From IMG/VR virus record IMGVR_UViG_3300024252_000027, positions 1 to 44,905 of that record: 44,905 nt of DNA, one strand, 5' to 3'. Made by a program: the position numbers and the translations under genes. The DNA is from a virus. The notes below the pieces were generated by a model. The model saw nothing but the letters and a program-made list of their open reading frames with translations, had not been told where the DNA came from and ran no database searches. Below are positions 33,617 to 43,408 of the stretch, piece after piece (positions within the stretch are counted from its first letter, which is position 1; every line of letters begins with the position of its first letter).

Positions 33617-35755
33617 TTAAGGTCCTTGGGTTTTCTTAGCTAGAGACACAATAGTAGTATTGGTAATCTCTTCTTCAGATAATGGGTGGGTGAGTTGTTT
33701 ATTGAAGGCATGTACTTTCGTACTTACTTCAGCAAGACTCAGCCCTTGGTCAGATAACACACAGCCGAATCGGAATAGCATAGTAGCTCGATTACCTACT
33801 TGGATATTGTTAAAGAACCAGCGCTCCATATTTGTGAGAGCTTCCTGGTTCATCATAGTATTTGAGCGATCCTCTGCTCGTTTAGTTTGAGGAATGAATT
33901 GAGTCACATCCAAAGTAGCACCTTGGTTGTAGTAATGGTCTCCATTAAATCCTTCCCACTTACGTGCAATATCCTTCGTAGCTTCATCTACTTCAAATGG
34001 TACCCATTTAAAGATATTAGTCATGAACTCACTGTAGTCTTTCTTATCTAGTTTCAGATAATGAGACATAGGAAGAATCAATCTAAATCTAGGATTCTCT
34101 TCAGTGTGCCTCTTAGTTGTAGCAATCAAATAAGAGTATTCCTGCAGGAGAGTCTGAACAGTACTAATTTGAATACCGTGATCGATATCTAGAATTACTA
34201 GATCAAATCCTGGAAGTGCATTATCACCAGCTCGGTGCCCATTCTCAAAACTATGGGCAGTATAATGAATACCCTTAGCACAGGTCATCTTATGTAGTTG
34301 ATCAAATCTAGCTACGTCAGCTTTGAAGTTATGTGTGATATCTGTACTGTAAGCTACATGTAATTTATCTAGTTCAACTTCCTGTAGTGACTCTCCTTCA
34401 AAGAACTCAATACCTTCTCTGAGCTTCTTCCTAATAATGATATTGTTGTGGTACCCATGAGCAATAGCTAGATTCATTAGCTCACGCTTCTGACCTTCAT
34501 TGCCTTTATAGAAGGGTAGTTCCTCTACTAGATCTACCTGAGTAACTTCTCTACCAATGTTAGAGAGGTACTTAGCTAATCGTACATAAGGGCCTTCCTT
34601 AGCCATCAACCGATCAAAGGCTTCACCTGAGTCCTCCACTAGCTGAATAGCACAATCCAGATGATCCTTAGAGATCTCCATGGTCATATCAGCAAAAGCA
34701 TACGCTCCAGCTAGCTTAAGAGCCTTGTAGTAGCGATGTGAGAGCTCTGCCTTATGGATCTCCTGGTGATCCCTCAGAGTCGCTGCTTTACGCTCACAGC
34801 CAATCTGATAGTGTATGAGATATTTGGTGTTCTCCTCTGATATTGTGAGTACTCGATTAAATAGAGCATTGTCTGCTAATTTACCGATCTGATCAGTAAC
34901 CTGCTTTCCTAGAGCATTCATATTTGAATCAGTCAGTGCTGCATATCGTTCCTCTGCAGTCAGTGATAGATCTTTGTGAATGGCAGTATCGTAGCCAAAC
35001 AGCAATCTTCGTGCATATCCTGTCTCCAGCATTTGCATGAAATCATCTTCAGTCTTACTACCATCTAGTAACTTAGTAGGGGTACCAAACAGCAGCATAT
35101 TTGTAGGAGTGAGACCCTCGATCTCCTCCATACGCTTATTCTCTGCTGTATTCTTAATGAGCTTCTGCTTGATCTTCCCTACGTCATACAGCTCTAGGAA
35201 GACATTCATGATATCTACATTATTAGTGATATTAGAACCTACCTCATCTAGTTCCAAATTCATGGAACCAGCATTAGCTAGTAATAGTTTCTGACGCATC
35301 TGCTTCACAGCAGGGGCTGTACCACTATCGAAACTAAAAGCTAGAACTCCTAGTTCATCAAACTCTTTCTCATAACGCTCTAATACTTCTTTATCACTAA
35401 TTGTTTTATTAGGCATTGCTACTTGCAACGCCTTCTTCTTTTTAGCTGCAAGCATAGTAAGATGAGCTTTGCTCTGAGTAGGGAATACATGACTCAAGAA
35501 TTTAAATTTGAAGGGCTCACAGATAGCTTCAATCAAATTAGTAGAGAACCCTTTACCTGCACCTGAAGGCATCAGATTAAGGGCATATGTGTTTACAGGG
35601 ATTACTCCTCTATCTTTAGTTTGAATGTTTACTCTCATCATAGATGCTATCTTGCTGAGATGATAAGCAGTGAGAATTCTGAAGAAGTGACGATTTTGAG
35701 ATTGAGTCTTAGCTACCAATACATCGACAACTTCCTCTGAAAAAGGGAAGTACAT
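33617..35755 (-). CDS. primase with N-terminal P-loop domain (N4 gp43-like)
   Basis: Encodes 712 residues, like the N4 78-kDa primase. The N-terminal half is a DUF3987-like P-loop ATPase: Walker A MPSGAGKGFSTN (about 61-72) and LELDEVGSN (about 177-185). The C-terminal half carries an archaeo-eukaryotic primase core: DLVILDIDHGI with the metal pair D523-x-D525, then TTKRHTEENPRFRLILP, where His and the following Arg match the AEP H and nucleotide-binding positions. It would make primers for the family A polymerase. The ATPase-then-primase order is the reverse of most primase-helicases. A strong AAGGAG lies 8 bases before the ATG; the downstream gene starts two bases away. Confidence 0.8.
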   Translation of the reverse strand: MYFPFSEEVVDVLVAKTQSQNRHFFRILTAYHLSKIASMMRVNIQTKDRGVIPVNTYALNLMPSGAGKGFSTNLIEAICEPFKFKFLSHVFPTQSKAHLTMLAAKKKKALQVAMPNKTISDKEVLERYEKEFDELGVLAFSFDSGTAPAVKQMRQKLLLANAGSMNLELDEVGSNITNNVDIMNVFLELYDVGKIKQKLIKNTAENKRMEEIEGLTPTNMLLFGTPTKLLDGSKTEDDFMQMLETGYARRLLFGYDTAIHKDLSLTAEERYAALTDSNMNALGKQVTDQIGKLADNALFNRVLTISEENTKYLIHYQIGCERKAATLRDHQEIHKAELSHRYYKALKLAGAYAFADMTMEISKDHLDCAIQLVEDSGEAFDRLMAKEGPYVRLAKYLSNIGREVTQVDLVEELPFYKGNEGQKRELMNLAIAHGYHNNIIIRKKLREGIEFFEGESLQEVELDKLHVAYSTDITHNFKADVARFDQLHKMTCAKGIHYTAHSFENGHRAGDNALPGFDLVILDIDHGIQISTVQTLLQEYSYLIATTKRHTEENPRFRLILPMSHYLKLDKKDYSEFMTNIFKWVPFEVDEATKDIARKWEGFNGDHYYNQGATLDVTQFIPQTKRAEDRSNTMMNQEALTNMERWFFNNIQVGNRATMLFRFGCVLSDQGLSLAEVSTKVHAFNKQLTHPLSEEEITNTTIVSLAKKTQGP

Positions 35756-35765
35756 ATACAGCTCC

Positions 35766-36755
35766 TTATTGTTCTAGAGTTAAACGGCCAGAGGCTACGA
35801 GGTTCTTAGCTTGGCTACACACGCCTACAACATCACAATAACGACAAGCTTTAACCTGTCCTTTCACTTCGACTACGCTACCTACAAACCCATCAGCTGA
35901 GTGCCTAGCATCTGCCTCAGTTTTTGTAGGGAAATTCTTTGTAGCTCGTTTAGTGTTATTGGGATTCTTGTAGTATTTATACACAGTCTCTGACTCCCAC
36001 AATTCCTCTGAATTACATAGTGGAAGACCAGATTCTCCTTGAGTTAGGATGCTATCAAGGGCGGCTAACTTATCACGAATGTAGGTCTCTGTCTCCGATT
36101 CTGACCACAAAGGGTAGTTTTTTGACAGTACTCGTAATTGAGGATACGTAGGTTTACGTAAGGCTTCAGCAGCTGACCAGTCAGTAAACATGTACTCAAT
36201 TTCCATCTTATCGTCTTTGATAATATGAGGAGACAACCAACGGTAGATGCTTCCTTGCTGAGTGTATTTGAGCGCATTGGAGTCATAGATATAACCCCAG
36301 ACACTGGTTGATTTGTAGTCCACCAGTCTTCCATCGAGTACTAGGTCATATTTACCTGTGATGATGTAATCACCAATAGGCTTCTCATGACGCTGCTCTA
36401 CATAGACTCCAATCTCATCATTCTCTAGAGGTTTTGTAGGGTTAATTTGTAGCCTAGGAATCAACTTAGTTAGACCTAATGCGGTAAATGCCTTAGTGAT
36501 ATTGTCACTGTCTGTCCAGGCCTGCTCACATCCATCATGGATAGCTGACCCCATACGAGAGGCTACCAGTCCACTAATATCGATAGACTTGGAGACTTCA
36601 GGGTACAACTTACGTAGAGCCAGCTGACGTAGAGGTTTGATAATAGAAGTAGCACTGATTGTGTTAGTTCTGCCATCATGATCATAATTGTCAAACATCA
36701 GAAAAACAGCTAGAGGGATTGAGACATTATGCTTGTTGGTGTAAATGGGTTCCAT
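35766..36755 (-). CDS. PD-(D/E)XK nuclease, Cas4/RecB-like
   Basis: Encodes 329 residues. The nuclease core is clear: IITGKYDLVLDGRLVDYKST, with D137, D146, the catalytic Lys K148 and a following QQGSIYRWL that matches the QxxxY motif of the RecB/Cas4 family. Near residue 35 is IIKPLRQLALRKLYP, and SAIHDGCEQAW carries the usual His (about residue 75). The C-terminus has a Cys cluster ACRYCDVVGVC plus a more distant Cys, as in Cas4-type iron-sulfur nucleases. It probably trims DNA ends in replication and recombination. Set between helicase and primase genes, with AAGGA before the ATG. Confidence 0.85.
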   Translation of the reverse strand: MEPIYTNKHNVSIPLAVFLMFDNYDHDGRTNTISATSIIKPLRQLALRKLYPEVSKSIDISGLVASRMGSAIHDGCEQAWTDSDNITKAFTALGLTKLIPRLQINPTKPLENDEIGVYVEQRHEKPIGDYIITGKYDLVLDGRLVDYKSTSVWGYIYDSNALKYTQQGSIYRWLSPHIIKDDKMEIEYMFTDWSAAEALRKPTYPQLRVLSKNYPLWSESETETYIRDKLAALDSILTQGESGLPLCNSEELWESETVYKYYKNPNNTKRATKNFPTKTEADARHSADGFVGSVVEVKGQVKACRYCDVVGVCSQAKNLVASGRLTLEQ

Positions 36756-36766
36756 AGGATAGTTCC

Positions 36767-38113
36767 TTAGTTAATGCAGATGAATACATCATCTGATGCA
36801 CGGGTGAGAGCTACGTACAGTAGACGGGCTCTGGTGGACGCTACAGTGCAGCGTTGAATGTCAGCTAGATCAATGTATACCCGTTCATAGGTACTGCCCT
36901 GAGCCTTGTGAGTGGTACCTGCGTAGGGTGATCTAAGATCTGCGAATGAATCCTTGAACGTATAATAAGTAGCCCAGGCTGTCTTACGTTGCTTGTCTGC
37001 ATGAAAATAAGCTGATGAATCACTACGTGGGATATTCTTCAATTGTCGTTGAGCTGTCAGAGCTTTGTCTTTCATCTCTTTGATAGCCTTTTCTAGTTTC
37101 TCAGGAGAAGTTGTGACTTTTACAGTTAAGGAGCTTTTCCCATTATGTATTTTCAGTTGACGGGTAGGAACATCTGGTAATGTGGCAAATAAAGGGCTTG
37201 AGGCAGTAGACGTAACATCTTCAATAACACGTACACTTGCATCATTATTAATTGCAACTTTCCCTTGTAGTAGATAAGGAGCAGCTGCTACCAGAACTTC
37301 TCCAGGGTAGTAAGGTTTTAACGTAGGCTCCATGAAGTGGATACGTTTCCGTATCATCTGGTTATAGTGTATAGCTGCTTTGTTTGTGTAAGTACACACA
37401 GCAGTATTTACAGTATCCCCTTCTATGAAATTATTATATTCAGCCATCAGCTTTTGCATGAAAGCTTTCTTATCTAATAAATGTACTCCTTCACCTTTAT
37501 GTAAGTTATTTTCCAATGTAGGAAAAGGTAACTTATCATTCTGTAGAAAAGCTCTATATTTTTCAGCTTCAACTACAATAGGACTTTGAGCATATTGTCT
37601 ATGAATAGTGGATAGTTTTGAAGTAGGCAAGCTATTATCAAATACAGCACATCGGGATTTGATTGGAGGTAATTGATAAGGATCTCCTACGAATAATATT
37701 TTAGCTTTCTCTTCTTTAGCTTTAGTAGCGATCAACTGTAAAAGGTTCTGATCTATCATTGATGCTTCATCAACAATCACCACAGTACGTATCCAGAGAT
37801 CTTTAGTTTTAGAAGCTTTGAAAATTTGATTACCAAACTTATCCACCCCAGCAGGCCGGAGGCCTAATAAACTATGGATGGTATGTACTGTGTCCCCTAA
37901 TACTTTTGATAGTACTTTAGATGCTTTGTGAGTAGTCGCTGACAACCGTAGATCAAAAGGAGTATGACGGTGAATAGTTTCACATATATGCCTTACAATA
38001 GTAGTTTTCCCAGTACCTGCATGGCCTGTTAATACATACGCTCGTTGATCATTATCATGGAGAAAATCTTCGATATCTCTCAGAGCTTGTAACTGATCAT
38101 TTGAATAGTTCAT
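36767..38113 (-). CDS. SF1 DNA helicase, Dda/RecD2-like (N4 gp42-like)
   Basis: Encodes 448 residues with the superfamily 1B motifs in order: GHAGTGKTT (Walker A, about 29-37), LSATTHKASKVL (Ia), VVIVDEASMID (II, about 112-122), ILFVGDPYQLPPI (III), STIHRQYAQSP (IV-like), THKAQGSTYERVYID (V) and YVALTRASDDVFI (VI) at the end. It unwinds DNA ahead of the phage polymerase or remodels recombination intermediates, moving 5' to 3' as Dda does. Its first 17 bases overlap the end of the DNA polymerase gene in another frame, so translation is coupled. Confidence 0.9.
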   Translation of the reverse strand: MNYSNDQLQALRDIEDFLHDNDQRAYVLTGHAGTGKTTIVRHICETIHRHTPFDLRLSATTHKASKVLSKVLGDTVHTIHSLLGLRPAGVDKFGNQIFKASKTKDLWIRTVVIVDEASMIDQNLLQLIATKAKEEKAKILFVGDPYQLPPIKSRCAVFDNSLPTSKLSTIHRQYAQSPIVVEAEKYRAFLQNDKLPFPTLENNLHKGEGVHLLDKKAFMQKLMAEYNNFIEGDTVNTAVCTYTNKAAIHYNQMIRKRIHFMEPTLKPYYPGEVLVAAAPYLLQGKVAINNDASVRVIEDVTSTASSPLFATLPDVPTRQLKIHNGKSSLTVKVTTSPEKLEKAIKEMKDKALTAQRQLKNIPRSDSSAYFHADKQRKTAWATYYTFKDSFADLRSPYAGTTHKAQGSTYERVYIDLADIQRCTVASTRARLLYVALTRASDDVFICIN

Positions 38114-40589
38114 GTTCTTTTAATTCCTCTAGGGTTATTCTATTTGGGATCTTTTTAATCTTATCCCAACTAGGTCCAATTTCTAGAGAGGCTTTCATAG
38201 GAACATCTGTAGATTTAATCAATGGATGATCATTCCACTCCATTTCTTCAATCAGTGTGTCATTCAGAAACTTTACTGCTTCAGGAGTATTCCTGACCAT
38301 AAAGTAACCTGCATCATGGATTGTATTAACTGGCAAGATATCAAAAGCATGGGGGGAGTTTTCAATTCGTGCATTCGTGGCAGCTAGTGCCCGATTAACA
38401 AGCATCCCCCAGGACTGGGTTACTGCATTGTTAGCACTTCTAGATTCATCCTCAGCAGCCTTAGGAGTCTTGGTACTACCTGCTACGCACTTTGCGAGAA
38501 TAGGGGTACGAATACGCAAGCCAAAGGCACACTCCATGTACCCATGATTATTAGCGAACTCCACATTCTTCCGTGAGAATTCATCTGATACTTTATATAA
38601 CTCATGATAATTAGCCTCAATACTTTTAGCTTCTTCGACAGGGAGGCCTAAGTTTTTGTGTAGAGTGTGCCAGGTCCCATCATAGGTTAGTGCGAAGGTA
38701 GGGACTTTACTTTTTTGTCGTAATGCCTCGTATTCCACTTCAATTGAATTAATGCTTGCAACACTATTAGCATCAATCCCAGTCATCTGATCTCCAAAGT
38801 AAGCATGAGCCCTTAGACAGTGACCATCATACCCATCAGTATAGACTTTGATCTTGTTAGGATCTTTACTCAATAGAGCGTTGATACGATCCTCAAGGGA
38901 GCTGAGATCTGCGCCTGCGAATAACCAATCTTTCTTGGCAATGAAGCATGACTTAACTAACTTACCATAAGTACTACCACTAGGGAGATTCTGTAAATTG
39001 GGCGAGTTACTAGACAACCTCCCTGATTGAGTACCCCCTAGTTTTAAATTCCCATGAAGGAAACCGTCATTTACTTGTTTGAAGGCTTTGATGAAAGTAC
39101 CTACTACTTTGTCTGCTTTACCGAATTCAATAATATCTTCAATAGCAGCAATATGGTTAGGCTCTGTCATCTGATGCTTCAGGCGTTTAAGTACCTTAGC
39201 CCCAGTAGCAGGTTCTCCTGTCTCAGTTTTCATAATAGACTCATACCCTAATTCATCAAAGAATAGGAGAGCCAATTGTTTAGGAGAATTAGGATTCAAA
39301 ACTACATGAGCAAAATCCTGTACTGTCACAACCTTAGTTTTTAATTTAGCATTCTTTAGCTCAGTTGCTAATATTTGTAAACGAGAATTGAATTTCACAA
39401 TAACTGGATTACTCATTAGATTAGCTAAGTGAGTATCTCTAATTTTCGTAATCTCTTTCTCTACGACATCTACTCTAGCTAGATCAATTGGGAGTCCAAC
39501 GATCATCATCTTGAGAAGAGGTTTAATTGAAGGTTTGAAAATAGTCTGGTATATAGCATACTGATCATCTGTAATTACTTGAGGTAAACGCTCCTCATAT
39601 ACAAACCATGTAGCTAGGCAATCAATCAAGTTATATTCCATTAGCTCAGCCCTAGGAACTAATAGAGCTTTTTCTACCTCTACTGCATAATTACCTGTGT
39701 ACTCCATAGCATTAAACTTCAGAGACAGAGGAACGTCAGTTGTACTATTAGTTGCTAGATAAGTAAGCAGCATAGTATCGTCTACATTATTAAATATATT
39801 CAACCCTTTCTGCATTCCTACATAATCCTGAGGATCTTCCATCCATAGATTAGTGATGAGTAGTTTGAGGTCAAACAGCCCACCATGGAATATTAATTTA
39901 CCTTTGTACTGCTCCAGGAATCTAGCTAAATGATATGTACCTACAGTGTAGGTATCAATGACTCCACCATTATGTTTGTCCCAAGCAAAGCCTGCAGTGA
40001 CAATAGCACTATCTAATGGTAATCCTGTAGTTTCAATATCCATAGTCAATACTGGATACTGATACAACGTATCTAGAAACTCTACAGTAGTATCTGCATT
40101 ATTACAGTAGACAGCACTATGAATAAAGTCTGCTGTTTTTACTTTAACTAATGCAGATATTCCTTCCCGGATAATATTCACATTAGCTGGGGTATAAAAC
40201 AAAGAGAAGTAACTAGATACATACACACATTGGTAATCTTCATATCCAGAGTATTTACCTTGGTAAGGAACACCGTAGGTATTAGTCACTTTCACTACCT
40301 TAGTAATGAATTTGAAATAATTAGAATCAGCTACAACTAGGTTTTTTAGATTAGGGAAATGAGTTAATTCTTTCTGTAGAATATCTAGATAAGCTTTTCC
40401 TAGTTTAGCTGGTATTTTGTTTTTGTTGTACATGAGAGGAAGCACAACTGTAGTTTCTGCTTTTAGAACATCGTAAGCATCTACATAATGCTCTAGAGCC
40501 TTCTCCTTATCAACTGAACTTTCTTTAACTAGGATGACAGTAGTGATGTCATCGTAATCAAAGTTAGTGCTGAGTTGCGTTATTTTCAT
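38097..40589 (-). CDS. family A DNA polymerase with 3'-5' exonuclease (N4 gp39-like)
   Basis: About 830 residues from ATG 40,589 (MKITQLSTNF), preferred over ATG 40,598 because GAGG lies nine bases before it. Exonuclease motifs: TMDIETTG (Exo I, D184), HGGLFDLKLL (Exo II), YNLIDCLATW (Exo III). Polymerase: GRLSSNSPNLQNLP (motif 1), GADLSSLEDRI (motif A, D561), KSKVPTFALTYDG (motif B), TIHDAGYF (motif C, D759). Motif C is HDA where Pol I and T7 have HDE. It is the replicative polymerase with proofreading. Domain order is the usual one and no intein is seen. Confidence 0.95.
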   Translation of the reverse strand: MKITQLSTNFDYDDITTVILVKESSVDKEKALEHYVDAYDVLKAETTVVLPLMYNKNKIPAKLGKAYLDILQKELTHFPNLKNLVVADSNYFKFITKVVKVTNTYGVPYQGKYSGYEDYQCVYVSSYFSLFYTPANVNIIREGISALVKVKTADFIHSAVYCNNADTTVEFLDTLYQYPVLTMDIETTGLPLDSAIVTAGFAWDKHNGGVIDTYTVGTYHLARFLEQYKGKLIFHGGLFDLKLLITNLWMEDPQDYVGMQKGLNIFNNVDDTMLLTYLATNSTTDVPLSLKFNAMEYTGNYAVEVEKALLVPRAELMEYNLIDCLATWFVYEERLPQVITDDQYAIYQTIFKPSIKPLLKMMIVGLPIDLARVDVVEKEITKIRDTHLANLMSNPVIVKFNSRLQILATELKNAKLKTKVVTVQDFAHVVLNPNSPKQLALLFFDELGYESIMKTETGEPATGAKVLKRLKHQMTEPNHIAAIEDIIEFGKADKVVGTFIKAFKQVNDGFLHGNLKLGGTQSGRLSSNSPNLQNLPSGSTYGKLVKSCFIAKKDWLFAGADLSSLEDRINALLSKDPNKIKVYTDGYDGHCLRAHAYFGDQMTGIDANSVASINSIEVEYEALRQKSKVPTFALTYDGTWHTLHKNLGLPVEEAKSIEANYHELYKVSDEFSRKNVEFANNHGYMECAFGLRIRTPILAKCVAGSTKTPKAAEDESRSANNAVTQSWGMLVNRALAATNARIENSPHAFDILPVNTIHDAGYFMVRNTPEAVKFLNDTLIEEMEWNDHPLIKSTDVPMKASLEIGPSWDKIKKIPNRITLEELKEHELFK

Positions 40590-40902
40590 AATGCTCATCC
40601 TCTTGTGCGGCTCTACCTGCTTCTAAAGCACTCCGCACAGTATTAACTATATATTCGTTAATAGCGTCCATATCGGTGTGTCCTCTTTTTAAGAGAGCTC
40701 CCAGAACAGTACTAACTAAGAGAGGAATGATGTGTGAGCGTAGAACTCTAATAGTATCTTCCTTATCTTTTTCTGGGATCTGAGATAACGCCCCCTCAAA
40801 ACTCTCAGGTAGGCTACCTACAGGAACATGAATCAACTCATACAAAAACATGTGTATATCGTGTATATCTTCAAATGTTGGGATAGGGGCTGCAATAATC
40901 AT
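40564..40902 (-). CDS. hypothetical helical protein upstream of the DNA polymerase
   Basis: I use ATG 40,902 (MIIAAPIPTFEDIHDIHMFL, 112 residues), which overlaps the stop of the VWA gene (TAATG); the frame is open further up but only inside that gene. The product is helical with hydrophobic stretches (HIIPLLVSTVLGALLKRG) and an acidic end (AAQEDEHYENN). Its 3' end overlaps the DNA polymerase gene start. No family recognised; place suggests a replication accessory. Confidence 0.6.
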   Translation of the reverse strand: MIIAAPIPTFEDIHDIHMFLYELIHVPVGSLPESFEGALSQIPEKDKEDTIRVLRSHIIPLLVSTVLGALLKRGHTDMDAINEYIVNTVRSALEAGRAAQEDEHYENNATQH

Positions 40903-42038
40903 TAGGAATCCAAGTCTAGGTAAATAGTATCTCCTACTTTTGCAGGAGGATGGTCTGAAGTGCATATCCAAAGAATTGGATAATCAGGTTCTGTCTCAAC
41001 ACTTTCAGCATATAAATCTGTGAAATAGATCAGAGCTTGTGGTTGTATTTGATCACAATACTCAATAACAGGATGGAAGGAAGTTCCCCCGCCACCAGTA
41101 AACTCTAGATCTAAAATATCCTGATCATCTGTTACCTGGAAAATATTATGAATATCCCAGTCACAGTCGATAATTTCTAGAGTCTCTGGGTGGAAGTGCT
41201 GACGTATACTCTCAATTTCGCTGAGCATAGCTTTCAATTCAGCAGTTGTGACAGAACCACTAGTATCAATAGCTATAGTGATATGTCCCAGAGTTGCTGA
41301 ATACTGTGAAGGCAGATAGGTATGAGGCATAAACCGTTTGTTAGGTCTAGACCATGAGTAGTCATCCTTATTGAAGTCAGAGAGGAAGCGTTGTAGTAAC
41401 TCATACCAAGGTAACTTAGGATTATTTACCTCTTCAATCAATCTTGCTATCTCTGCAGGTAAATTACCTGCATTTTGATTAGCTACCATATCTTGCATAT
41501 GAGCACGGTTGATAATCTCATTCACACTGATCTCTACTTCTTCAGGGGTGGTAGGAGAATCACCTGGTTGTTCATCAGCTCCTGGGTACAGGATATCTCC
41601 TCCCATTCCACCCTCATCCTCAGGATCTTTAGGTAGGAGGTTATATACCTGCTCTGTGGTCATGCCTGTGTACTGCTCGTCATAACACCCTCCCTCAGGT
41701 AATTCAAAACCATCAGCAAGTAGTAGCAAGTTAATAACATGATCTCCTGCTATATTCCAGCGTTCAGGATCTCTATCTCCTTTACGTAGCATATGACGGA
41801 AAGCAACATGCCATACTTCATGAGCTAAAAGACCTATGAGCTCTCCTTTAGTTAGTTTAGCTACAAAGTCTGGATTGTAATAAACAACCTTGCCATTAGT
41901 ACCTGCAGTAGGCACCTGAGTACTAACTACATGTTTGAGCCCTAGGCAGATTGAAGACAAGAACACCGATTTAGTCATTAGCTCAATCTTGGTGTGTTGT
42001 AGCCTCTCTTCTGTATCACCTGATAATACTAGTGACAT
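40902..42038 (-). CDS. VWA-like protein with metallopeptidase-like N-domain (DUF2201 type; N4 gp25-like)
   Basis: Encodes 378 residues. The N-terminal domain has GLLAHEVWHVAFRHMLR (HExxH, about 68-84) and WNIAGDHVINLLL, as in the putative metallopeptidase domain paired with VWA-like domains. The C-terminal domain has ITIAIDTSGSVT (MIDAS DxSxS, about 255-266) and later IYFTDL, typical of von Willebrand A folds. It lies nine bases after a MoxR ATPase gene. MoxR-VWA pairs act as chaperones that insert metals or remodel protein complexes; N4 has the same pair (gp24-gp25), function unknown. Confidence 0.85.
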   Translation of the reverse strand: MSLVLSGDTEERLQHTKIELMTKSVFLSSICLGLKHVVSTQVPTAGTNGKVVYYNPDFVAKLTKGELIGLLAHEVWHVAFRHMLRKGDRDPERWNIAGDHVINLLLLADGFELPEGGCYDEQYTGMTTEQVYNLLPKDPEDEGGMGGDILYPGADEQPGDSPTTPEEVEISVNEIINRAHMQDMVANQNAGNLPAEIARLIEEVNNPKLPWYELLQRFLSDFNKDDYSWSRPNKRFMPHTYLPSQYSATLGHITIAIDTSGSVTTAELKAMLSEIESIRQHFHPETLEIIDCDWDIHNIFQVTDDQDILDLEFTGGGGTSFHPVIEYCDQIQPQALIYFTDLYAESVETEPDYPILWICTSDHPPAKVGDTIYLDLDS

Positions 42039-42047
42039 AGGATCTCC

Positions 42048-43082
42048 TTACTGGAATAGTTTGTCTGCGTTCTTACTGACCCAGTTAATAATCCTGGGAT
42101 GAGATCTCAGATCTGGGTACATAGCATGAATATCCCGTAGAGCTACTGTTTGGAATTCTAGGGGTAGTTGCTCAAGAACTGTCATTAGTGGATCTACTGC
42201 ATCTCCTTTCATATTATGACTGAGAAGGGTAGTCATTGCATATTGATGACTAGGTTCTCTAGGTACATTAAAACTATTAGGATTTGCAATTAGATCATCG
42301 ATATCAGGAAGATCCTGATAGATTGAACTATATGTATTGAACTCAACTGCTGCTCCTCTACCTACTGTTCCTGCCATTACAGCAAAGTCTGTAGTATCGA
42401 AGTGTTCTGTGTTCTGTATAATTTTTGACAGAAAATGCCATGTCCGTGGAGAGGCAAAAGTATTGTCATCATGCTTAGGATCAAACTTATGCAACAGTTC
42501 AGGACGGAACTTGATGAAGGAAATGATCCTGTGATCTAGTCGATTATCATTAGCCCAGTCTAGCCAAGCTTGATGATCTACATTTAGATTTAGATGCACC
42601 AATCGTGACTGTAAAGCAGTAGACATTCGATTCACGATAGCATTATCAGTAGAGTGGTTACCTGCAGCAACAAAGGCTACTTTACTATGAATGCTACGTT
42701 GGTCTACCTTACGATCTAAGATGATCTTATACGCCGCTGACTGGACGCTGAGAGGTGCTGAGGTCAACTCATCTAAGAACACTAACCATCCATTTGTACC
42801 TTCCTCAGGGGTGTCTAGACCCTCTAGAGGGAACAATTTAGATGGTGCATACTCCATACGAGTACTGTCTTTATTGAGCACAGGGTAGCCCATTAGATCG
42901 ACTGGATCTGCTTGAGCTAACCGTACATCAATTAGCTTGAGATTATACTTCTTAGCAATCTGAGCTACGATATCTGATTTTCCAATTCCTGGGGACCCTG
43001 CCACCATTGGAGTAAGGTTAGCTTTAAGGATCTTGAGAATAGCAGGCACAGCCTGTTCAGAATTAATTTGGATATGATCCAT
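42048..43082 (-). CDS. MoxR-family AAA ATPase (N4 gp24-like)
   Basis: Encodes 344 residues. Walker A GSPGIGKSD (about 33-41), RLAQADPVDLMGYP (the MoxR/AAA_5 signature, about 57-70), Walker B WLVFLDELTSA (about 99-109), sensor 1 VAFVAAGNHSTDN (about 135-147), arginine-finger region NRMSTALQSRLVHLNL (about 151-166) and a C-terminal helical lid. It is a ring ATPase working with the VWA protein encoded next. Its start is preceded by AAGGA. Confidence 0.9.
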   Translation of the reverse strand: MDHIQINSEQAVPAILKILKANLTPMVAGSPGIGKSDIVAQIAKKYNLKLIDVRLAQADPVDLMGYPVLNKDSTRMEYAPSKLFPLEGLDTPEEGTNGWLVFLDELTSAPLSVQSAAYKIILDRKVDQRSIHSKVAFVAAGNHSTDNAIVNRMSTALQSRLVHLNLNVDHQAWLDWANDNRLDHRIISFIKFRPELLHKFDPKHDDNTFASPRTWHFLSKIIQNTEHFDTTDFAVMAGTVGRGAAVEFNTYSSIYQDLPDIDDLIANPNSFNVPREPSHQYAMTTLLSHNMKGDAVDPLMTVLEQLPLEFQTVALRDIHAMYPDLRSHPRIINWVSKNADKLFQ

Positions 43083-43093
43083 GATGTGTTTCC

Positions 43094-43408
43094 TTAATTA
43101 GTTTTAGCTAGTAGCTCCATGTGCTTCATTGTCATAGTCTGCAAGTAGCTAGCGAAACGGGCCATGATTGTGTAATCGTAGGCATAAGAGCAGTTATCTT
43201 CGTCTTGTTTACGTGGCACTCCAACGCTGTCAAACAGAGAATGGAGTTCTCTGATCTGACCCCCCGCATTCTCTGCGTTTTCACGATACATATTGGTAGA
43301 TGATTTGCTTGAAGCTAATTCTTTTTTGAGGGCTTCAATCTCAGCATTCAATCGTGCGATTATCTCGTTTTTAGTTTCTTTCTTAACTTCTGTAGTTTCT
43401 TCGTTCAT
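43094..43408 (-). CDS. coiled-coil small protein
   Basis: Encodes 104 residues. Residues 1-40 are a charged heptad coil (VKKETKNEIIARLNAEIEAL), followed by a helical C-terminus with YDYTIMARFASYLQTMTM. Soluble, dimeric coil likely. It overlaps the upstream zinc-knuckle gene by four bases (ATGA). No family recognised. Confidence 0.6.
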   Translation of the reverse strand: MNEETTEVKKETKNEIIARLNAEIEALKKELASSKSSTNMYRENAENAGGQIRELHSLFDSVGVPRKQDEDNCSYAYDYTIMARFASYLQTMTMKHMELLAKTN

